Below are positions 38,069 to 44,465 of a stretch of 64,000 bases of DNA, in pieces. The translations under genes and the position numbers were made by a program. Numbering within the stretch: the stretch's first letter is position 1; each line of letters opens with the position of its first letter. The DNA is from an uncultured Clostridia bacterium (GTDB lineage Bacteria > Bacillota > Clostridia > Lachnospirales > Lachnospiraceae), in contig CANRWA010000012.1 in assembly GCA_947643415.1 (NCBI GenBank), forward strand, positions 17,209 through 81,208. Direction: 5' to 3'. The notes under the pieces are model-generated. The model did not search any database, was not told the DNA's origin, and saw only the letters and a list, made by a program, of their open reading frames with translations.

Positions 38069-38750
38069 AAATCTTTACCTCTATTTTTTCCTTTGAACTG
38101 CAACTAAGAAACAATTTCTTAAATTACTCAAAATAAATCAAAGCATGATGTAGTTCTCTCGCCCAGTAACTGTTATCATCTGCAATCCAGCGTTAAGTTC
38201 TTCATTCTACATATCTTGATTTCATGTTTGGGATTCAAGACATATAGTTTATTGTAACATAAAAATGTTTCAAATAAAACATCTAACCCTAGTCAATTCT
38301 TCTTTTTATCTGTTCCTCCTCTCTTTCCATCCAGCTTAAGATAATTTTCGCGCCAGATACGCATTTTGTATCACAAAATGCTACTGGTTAGGGGAACACC
38401 CCTAAAATCCCGAAATATTTGTTTATAAGTATAGAAACAAAAAAACTTTCAGAGGATTTTATTCCAAAAAAATAGTTAGTATCACACAAGTGGTGCTTTC
38501 AATGCATCTCTATTCTGATTCGAAAAAGAATCCTCTAGCTCTACAAAATTTGTTCATGCCTGAAGGCATGTCTTTATAAACGAACTAATCTCTTCCAAAT
38601 AAATATATTTACGCTATTGACAGTTTATAAGATAGTTACTAATCTTCCTTGCAGGTTGTTCAGAAAATTTCAGATCATATATTTTTAATAGGCAATTTAA
38701 TTATCTTATGTTATAATATTAAAAATTCATAAACGAAAAGGAGTGACATA
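38069..38750. other. AT-rich gap with an oriT-like hairpin
   Basis: About 680 bp with no convincing ORF. At 38361-38381 a perfect-looking hairpin (GCATTTTGT..ACAAAATGC) is flanked by CGCGCCAGATAC and by GGTTAGGGGAACACCCCTA. A hairpin next to a GC-rich nick-like sequence resembles transfer origins of mobilisable elements in clostridia, but no relaxase is near. A small hairpin ATGCCT-ga-AGGCAT is at about 38563-38577. Confidence 0.3.
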
Positions 38751-40137
38751 ATGCAACATAGATATGTTTCAGACAAAGAATATTTTTGCTTAAACAAATG
38801 ATTTATACTTGTTAAAAACCTATAACATTTATTATATATACTATGAAGAACTTTCGGTTATTGGTTTTGAGGGGCGTCAAGAATTGCCACCTTTAGGTAC
38901 ATTGTTTTTTGCTGCTGCTTTACATGAAGTTGGTATTCAAGTAAGAGTTATTCCATTTACCGATGAATATTGTCTTTTTGATTTTGACAAAAATACTGAT
39001 TTTATAGGATATTCCATTACCTCTTCCATTGTTTATCCGCATTATAAAAAGTTAAGTGAGAAAATTAAAATTTATTGTCCACATGCAATTACTTTAGCTG
39101 GGAACACTCATGCAAATTTATTTCCTAAAGAAGTTCTAACAAATCTTGAAGTAGATGGCGTATTATGTGGTGAAAGTGAATATAGTATCCTAGTTCTTTT
39201 GCATAATTATTTATTAAAACCTCATAAATTTCTTTTTTATAAAGTTCCTGGTTCATATGCATCCCAACAATATCACTCTGATATCCAACATAGTATTAGA
39301 GTGAACAATATATCATTAATATACCACACCCTTACCGTGAAGCACTTGCTGATGAGTATATTGTCTTAAATAATCGTATTAAAAGTAATTGGTAGTGAAA
39401 ATGTGAAAACAGTAACATTCATTACATCCAGAGGTTGTCCATACAATTGCTATTTCTGTGCAAATTTAAATAATGGCTCTGTGAGATTCCGTACAAAAGA
39501 AGATCTGGATACAGAAATTCAATCAATAAAACAGAGATCCCCTACTGTTGGTGGGATTATAATAATGGATGAAACCGCTACACTAAATGTGGCACATGTA
39601 AAAAATTGGACTCAAGTAATGTTAAATAATTCAATGCAATATGTACTCAGTACACGTGGTGATGCTATTAACTATGAAATCGTTTCATATTTAGCAACAT
39701 CTGGATGTAAAGAAATCAAATTCGGTTTAGAAAGCGGGAGCCAAAAACTATTAACTTCTATGAATAAAAAATTAAATCTTGACAAATTTGAAGAAACAAT
39801 ATCGCTCACAAAACAGTTCGGAATTAACAATAAAGTATTTCTGATGCATGGCTTTCCTGGTGAAAATAAAGAAACCACATGCGAAACCATATCATTTCTC
39901 AACAAAAACAAGCAATTTATTGACAGAGCAGTGCTTTTTCAATTTACGCCATTACCTGGATCTTATGTCTATAATACACCAGAAAAGTTTAATATTAGAC
40001 GTGATTTACTTACTACAAACAACTTTACAATTTATAATAATATGGCGCATTGTTGGGGAACTCAATATGACTATGATGAAATGATGACAGCCTACAGCGA
40101 ATTGAAAAAGTTTGTAGAAACAACTTTTCAAAGATAG
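38751..40137 (+). pseudogene. B12-binding-type radical SAM protein, decayed
   Basis: The apparent original start is ATG 38751 after AAGGAG, but that frame stops after 16 codons. The next frame (38809-39369) has the Rossmann-like cobalamin-binding half (RQELPPLGTLFFAAALHEVGIQVRV). The radical SAM half (39403-40137) has the cluster motif CPYNCYFC and GLESGSQKLLTSMNKK. Between them PHPYREALADEYIVLNN appears in another frame before TAG. At least three frame breaks are needed, so it is a pseudogene, unless the radical SAM half alone (GTG 39403) still works. Very AT-rich compared with neighbours. Confidence 0.75.
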
Positions 40138-40295
40138 TTTTAAACTTTTATAATCTTTTACCCACCTTATCAAAGTTAATTCATAATATAGGATTATAAG
40201 TTATTATCATATTTATTCTATTTTCTGCATATTTTCCTCCATCTTTACAGATAAAAAAAGAGCAAACTCTTTTTTTCTGTCCCAACATCATTTTA

Positions 40296-40446
40296 CAAAT
40301 TATATCGTATCAAAGCTCTTCCCAACCTGTGTAATTCCTGTGTGAATTTCCGTCCCCAATCTCTCCCAACCCCCGCAAACAAGCCTTTCCCCCTCCATTC
40401 AACCACTTACAGAATTGTAAGAATTAGGGGGATTTTATATAGATTT
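40296..40446. repeat. 150-bp repeat, copy 1
   Basis: Nearly the same as 41601-41750: both run from an ATATCGTAT-like start through GTAATTCCTGTGTGA and CCACTTACAGAATTGTAA to ATATAGATTT. Both hold a CTTACA-n4-TGTAAG palindrome (40406-40421). The last 40 bp also resembles 34485-34526 upstream of the ABC ATPase. No ORF. It fills most of the gap between the radical SAM pseudogene and the helicase remnant. Confidence 0.7.
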
Positions 40447-40449
40447 ATC

Positions 40450-40681
40450 TCTCTCAAAACGTCAGAATATTCCGGGAATCACTTCCCCGAAACTGATATA
40501 TGGTCTGGTAATCATCCCCCACCACACACAGATTAGCACCAAACTCTTTTATTTTCTGAATCAGACGTTCCTGCACCGGATTAATATCCCGATACTCATC
40601 TATGGCCAAATATTTCACCTTATTTTTTAAATGCTGTTTTCGTAGTATCATTCCATTTATCCCGCTCAAACCAATTTTCAT
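40450..40681 (-). pseudogene. Second UvrD-type helicase, internal remnant
   Basis: About 58 codons read LKNKVKYLAIDEYRDINPVQERL and LCVVGDDYQTIYQFRGSDSRNILTF, helicase motifs II and III of a UvrD/PcrA protein distinct from the one at 35.2-38.1 kb. Motif II has Arg for the usual Gln (DEYRD). Both ends are cut off. Upstream (about 40620-40799) another frame holds an unrecognised stretch (SDLDLKKYVETGLF) ending in TAA; the rest of the gap to the toxin gene holds its terminator only. Confidence 0.7.
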
Positions 40682-40950
40682 TGAATATATTTATTACACT
40701 GATAAACAAACCAGTCTCAACATATTTCTTCAAGTCAAGGTCGCTCATGCCGCATTCATCGTAATACCTCTCAACAAATAATTTCGTATGTATCTCATTT
40801 ATTCATAATGTTTTACGCAACTTCACCGTATGTTTCACGATTTTTGCAAATTCATTTCCAAGTTGGTAACAAGTTGCTTCCAATTACCCAAACAGTGTTT
40901 GGGACTTTTCAATAACGAAAAGGCTAAACACCGTTTCGCTTTTTAGACAA

Positions 40951-40990
40951 TAAAAACCGCTGCAAATAATATTTTCATATCATTTGCAGC
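40951..40990 (-). terminator. Terminator of the toxin-antitoxin pair
   Basis: On the minus strand GCTGCAAAT-loop-ATTTGCAGC is followed by GGTTTTTATT, just after the toxin gene stop. Confidence 0.75.
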
Positions 40991-41008
40991 AATCAAACCA
41001 TTCCCATA

Positions 41009-41332
41009 TCACTTCTTTATCAAAATTTCTTTCCAATTTCTACGATTATATCCAACTCTTAAGATAATTACAGTATCCATTGTCTCCTCTATTACATAAA
41101 AAACATAATAGTTTTTATATGGCATACAATGAATTCCCTGAGTAGAAAGAACCCGATCATCAATTAAAGCAAATCTATTAGGCAATTTCCGCAAAGTTGA
41201 AATAGCACTACGCAAACCTGTCACAAAACGATATGCTGTTTCCGGCTCCAGTAATGTATACGATATATAATCACCAATATCTATAATATCATTTTTCGCT
41301 CTTCTGGTTAAAACTACATCATACTCCTTCAA
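41009..41332 (-). CDS. RelE/ParE family toxin
   Basis: A 107-residue protein of the ParE/RelE fold: VVLTRRAKNDIIDIGDYIS, a helical pair with AISTLRKLPNRF, then the beta core MPYKNYYVFYVIEETMDTVIILRVGYNRRNW. Toxins of this family cleave mRNA at the ribosome or block gyrase; ParE-like is closer in sequence. The start is TTG overlapping the antitoxin's end by 14 bp. It appears intact, unlike its neighbours, as expected if loss of the pair is selected against. Confidence 0.82.
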   Translation of the reverse strand: MKEYDVVLTRRAKNDIIDIGDYISYTLLEPETAYRFVTGLRSAISTLRKLPNRFALIDDRVLSTQGIHCMPYKNYYVFYVIEETMDTVIILRVGYNRRNWKEILIKK

Positions 41333-41483
41333 CCTTGTACCTACTTTCTAATGCATCAAACGCTTCATCAAAGTCGTAAATAGCATTTTCCTGAACATCC
41401 TTCAACCCTTCGTTTACATAACTACGTATTTCCTGTCTCGCCTGTTCTTCTGGTGAATATAAAATTTTTACTGCGGCTTCCAT
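41319..41483 (-). CDS. Short antitoxin partner of the ParE-like toxin
   Basis: A 54-residue ORF too short for the supplied track: starts MEAAVKILYSPEEQARQEI and ends ESRYKVEGV. ATG at 41483 has GGAGGT seven bases upstream; the end overlaps the toxin start, so the two are coupled. It is acidic and helical and has no visible DNA-binding N-terminus, so it may be the toxin-binding half only. Identified as antitoxin from position and size, not from a known family motif. Confidence 0.7.
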   Translation of the reverse strand: MEAAVKILYSPEEQARQEIRSYVNEGLKDVQENAIYDFDEAFDALESRYKVEGV

Positions 41484-41600
41484 AAGATGCACCTCCAATC
41501 TGTTCTATCATTAAATATAGTATAAGTGATTTTTCATATAATAACAAGCCTAACTTACACATCCATTTTTTTCAAGTCAAATGAGCCATGAAACTTATAT

Positions 41601-41750
41601 AAAATATTATCGTATTGAAGCCCTTCCCATCCTGCGTAATTCCTGTGTGAGTCTCTGTCCCCAATCCCCACAAACCACCGAAAACAAGGTTTTCTCCATT
41701 CCTCCAACCACTTACAGAATTGTAAAGTTGTGGGAGTTGGATATAGATTT
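41601..41750. repeat. 150-bp repeat, copy 2
   Basis: Second copy of the repeat at 40296-40446, same orientation, with the palindrome-like CTTACAGAATTGTAAA at 41711-41726. It sits between the antitoxin promoter and the PIN remnant. Confidence 0.7.
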
Positions 41751-41769
41751 TGTTTCTTTTCAGAACTTG

Positions 41770-41990
41770 CTAAATCAGTAAATCCTTATATCCTTCAAGA
41801 GTTGTGATTACTTTTAAACCCTTCACTGTCTTTACATTGATAATATGCTTAAAATTCCACGAAATAATAACATCGCACCCTGCAAGTATTGTAGCAGCTA
41901 TATACTGGCAATCATCAAAACCTTTTTTCTTTAGCATGACAAAATCTATAAACTTTCCTAGAATTGGAGTTTCTCAAAGCCAATATTGAC
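41770..41990 (-). pseudogene. PIN-domain protein, C-terminal remnant
   Basis: From 41937 down the frame reads MLKKKGFDDCQYIAATILAGCDVIISWNFKHI and ends ITTLEGYKDLLI, the C-terminal half of a PIN-domain (VapC-like) protein: the acidic D and the CDVIISWNFKHI block are typical. Upstream TPILGKFIDFV and GFEK appear in different frames, so a frameshift separates them. No N-terminal catalytic half is seen. Confidence 0.65.
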
Positions 41991-42197
41991 ATTATTCTTT
42001 TCCGCCATTTCATACACCGTCCTTTATCTGCCTTATTATTATCACAATTTATATCATCATAACAATCCTTACCATAATTATCCACAATAACTTTATTTTT
42101 TCAAAAGATCACCCACCAGTCCAAGACATCGCCTCTGTATCTGGAACCCTTTGTATTGTCAAATTAAATTGTAATTTACTCATTGCGGTTCTGCAAG

Positions 42198-42253
42198 GTA
42201 CCTCAACGGCGCCAATTTGAACCCGTTTCAAATTGGTGCCATTGAGCTAGGTA
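42198..42253. repeat. Palindromic repeat (TAGCTCAACGGC family), copy c
   Basis: CTCAACGGCGCCAATTTGAA and its near-complement (TTTCAAATTGGTGCCATTGAG) around a four-base loop form a long hairpin of about 21 bp. Related halves are at 3874-3900 and 19333-19366. No T-run follows, so a terminator role is not obvious. Confidence 0.6.
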
Positions 42254-42315
42254 TGCCCTAACTAGAACACTTAGACAAGTGAATAATTTTCGTTGTACTA
42301 GCAACAGCCTGTTTC

Positions 42316-42344
42316 TTGGTTTTCTGAAACATCCATGCTATAAT
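42316..42344 (+). promoter_or_regulatory. Probable promoter of the XRE/zinc-ribbon gene
   Basis: TTGGTT (42316-42321), 17 bp, then TATAAT (42339-42344), a few bases before the GGAGGTGAG ribosome site. Confidence 0.55.
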
Positions 42345-42366
42345 TCCTATAGGAGGTGAGAATTTT

Positions 42367-42813
42367 ATGGAAACAAAAAATATTATATTTGAGTTGCGAA
42401 CCAAAAACAAATTATCCCAAAATGATCTTGCTGAAAAACTTCATGTAACCCGGCAAGCCGTATCCCGGTGGGAAACTGGTGAAACTATGCCAAATACAGA
42501 AACTCTGAAACTGCTTTCAAAGCTGTTTGATGTTTCTATCAATACACTTCTTGGTTCTCCAAGGCAACTGATCTGCCAATGCTGTGGCATGCCACTGGAA
42601 GATTCTTCTATCAGCAGAGAAATGGATGGAACATTTAATGAAGAGTATTGTAAATGGTGCTATACGGATGGAAAATTCGTTTACTCAAGTTTGGAAGAAT
42701 TGACAGATTTTCTTGTAGAGCATATGTCAAATGAAGACTGGTCCCCCGTACAGGCGCGAGCCTATTTTGAAACCCAGCTTCCAAAACTTAATTACTGGAA
42801 ACAAGTAAAATGA
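42367..42813 (+). CDS. XRE-type HTH regulator with C-terminal zinc ribbon
   Basis: A 148-residue protein. Residues 5-62 are an XRE helix-turn-helix (KLSQNDLAEKLHVTRQAVSRWETG). Residues about 68-148 match the putative zinc-ribbon domain usually seen alone: CQCCGMPLEDSS...DGTFNEEYCKWCYTDGKF, with four cysteines in CxxC pairs, and then SPVQARAYFETQLPKL. RBS AGGAGGTGAG is strong. Targets unknown. Confidence 0.88.
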   Translation: METKNIIFELRTKNKLSQNDLAEKLHVTRQAVSRWETGETMPNTETLKLLSKLFDVSINTLLGSPRQLICQCCGMPLEDSSISREMDGTFNEEYCKWCYTDGKFVYSSLEELTDFLVEHMSNEDWSPVQARAYFETQLPKLNYWKQVK

Positions 42814-42890
42814 AAATGCACCTTCCAGTACAACGAATATTGTCTTAATGCAGGCGTCGAACTGCCTGAAGGTCTTTCGGATCATCTGCC

Positions 42891-43331
42891 TCACTCATCA
42901 TGCGCACGGTTATACACATCCTGTATCTCTTCCGGCAGATGATCTGGAAGCATTTCATTCAGGCGGTCCTCATTTCCATCCTTTACAGCCTGTTCATAAT
43001 ACCAGCATTTATAACGGATCATATCCAGCACTTTCTCCATCTTCCGTATCTCATTCTCCACAACTTCTTTCTGGTTCTGGAAAAATTCTTTTCTCTTGAT
43101 ATAAGTACTGCTGCCCTCCCGGCACCATTCCATAAACACTTTAATATCTTTAATCTCCACACCGGATTTTTTCAAACACTCAATAACCCGCAGTGCCTCA
43201 ATTTCTCTTTCGCCAAACCTCCGTATCCCAGAGACACGTTCCATTTCCGGAAACAAGCCTTCTTTGTCATAATAACGGAGAGTTGATACCGGCAGGTGGA
43301 ACATTTCTGATATCTGTCCTATTGTATACAT
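42891..43331 (-). CDS. MerR family transcriptional regulator
   Basis: A 146-residue MerR protein: HTH MYTIGQISEMFHLPVSTLRYYDKEGLFPEM, wing RRFGEREIEALRVIECLKKSGVEIKDIKVF, then a coiled-coil and a C-terminal effector part. It lacks metal-binding cysteine patterns, so it is more like the stress/aldehyde type. ATG at 43331 is the family start; the track adds eight codons. It is divergent from the hydrolase gene, and the intergenic promoter has the MerR-type 19-bp spacer. Confidence 0.92.
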   Translation of the reverse strand: MYTIGQISEMFHLPVSTLRYYDKEGLFPEMERVSGIRRFGEREIEALRVIECLKKSGVEIKDIKVFMEWCREGSSTYIKRKEFFQNQKEVVENEIRKMEKVLDMIRYKCWYYEQAVKDGNEDRLNEMLPDHLPEEIQDVYNRAHDE

Positions 43332-43362
43332 AAAATATTTATCCCTTCTTCCCAAAAATCAC

Positions 43363-43393
43363 TTGACCTAAAGTCAGGTTTAGGTATTAAAAT
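43363..43393 (+). promoter_or_regulatory. MerR-type promoter/operator with 19-bp spacer
   Basis: TTGACC (-35), 19 bp, TAAAAT (-10). The spacer holds the inverted repeat CCTAAA-N6-TTTAGG. A too-long spacer with a dyad is the signature of promoters that MerR proteins untwist to activate; it drives the hydrolase gene. Confidence 0.8.
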
Positions 43394-43445
43394 AATGCTA
43401 TCACAGGCTGGCAATAATGTCAACTGACCTTAAGGAGGTTTTAAA

Positions 43446-44420
43446 ATGGAAGAAAAGTTAGATCTGACAACAGAATGGGACAAAACTTTCCCAAAAAGTG
43501 ACAAGGTAAATCATCGCAAGATCACGTTTCATAACCGCTATGGGATCACCCTGGCTGGCGACTTATACGAGCCGAAAAACATAGAAGAAAAACAGCCTGC
43601 CCTGGCAGTATGTGGTCCTTTTGGGGCAGTCAAAGAACAGGCGGCAGGACTTTACGCACAGACAATGGCAGAAAGAGGATTTATCACTATCGCCTTTGAT
43701 CCCTCTTTTACTGGTGAGAGCGGAGGAAGCCCGCGATATGTCGCCTCTCCCGATATCAACACCGAAGACTTTTCCGCAGCAGTGGATTTTCTCTCTGTAC
43801 AGGATACTGTTGATCCTGAGAAGATCGGCATCATCGGCATATGCGGCTGGGGCGGCATGGCACTGAACGCAGCCGCCATGGATACAAGGATCAAGGCGAC
43901 AGTTGCCTCCACCATGTATGATATGACACGGGTAAATGCCAAAGGATACTTTGACGCCGAAGACAGCGAAGAAGCCCGCTATGAACTGCGAAGACAGCTA
44001 AATGCACAGCGGATCACGGACTACAGAAATGGCAGTTATGCAAGAGGCGGCGGTGTTGTGGATCCTCTGCCAGAAGATGCTCCCTTCTTTGTAAAAGACT
44101 ACTATGATTATTACAAAACAGACCGCGGCTACCACAATCGTTCCCTGAATTCCAATGATGGCTGGAATATTACTTCTTCTCTCTCTTTTATCAATATGCC
44201 GATCCTGCAGTACGCTTCCGAGATCCGCAATGCCGTTCTGTTGATCCATGGAGAGAAAGCACATTCCTGCTATTTCAGTAAAGATGCCTATGAAAAACTG
44301 ACGGGGGATAACAAGGAGTTGCTTATCATCCCAGGTGCAGTCCATACAGACCTGTATGATCAGGCTGATATGATCCCTTTTGATAAAATGACAGCCTTTT
44401 TCCATACATATCTGAACTGA
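43446..44420 (+). CDS. Alpha/beta hydrolase (dienelactone-hydrolase-like)
   Basis: A 324-residue soluble hydrolase. After KITFHNRYGITLAGDLYEP comes the core with the nucleophile-elbow-like GIIGICGWGGMALNAAAMD, where Cys replaces the more common Ser in GxSxG (GxCxG), as in dienelactone hydrolases. Later HGEKAHSCYFSKDAYEKL and PGAVHTDLYD supply Asp/His candidates. RBS AAGGAGG. It is divergent from MerR and probably induced by it. Substrate unknown. Confidence 0.85.
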   Translation: MEEKLDLTTEWDKTFPKSDKVNHRKITFHNRYGITLAGDLYEPKNIEEKQPALAVCGPFGAVKEQAAGLYAQTMAERGFITIAFDPSFTGESGGSPRYVASPDINTEDFSAAVDFLSVQDTVDPEKIGIIGICGWGGMALNAAAMDTRIKATVASTMYDMTRVNAKGYFDAEDSEEARYELRRQLNAQRITDYRNGSYARGGGVVDPLPEDAPFFVKDYYDYYKTDRGYHNRSLNSNDGWNITSSLSFINMPILQYASEIRNAVLLIHGEKAHSCYFSKDAYEKLTGDNKELLIIPGAVHTDLYDQADMIPFDKMTAFFHTYLN

Positions 44421-44423
44421 CAT

Positions 44424-44465
44424 AAAGAACCCACACAGGCACACCTCTCCTGTGTGGGTTTCTTT
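44424..44465. terminator. Bidirectional terminator between the hydrolase and the second permease
   Basis: AACCCACACAGG-loop-CCTGTGTGGGTT with A-run before and T-run after works on both strands for these convergent genes. Confidence 0.85.
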
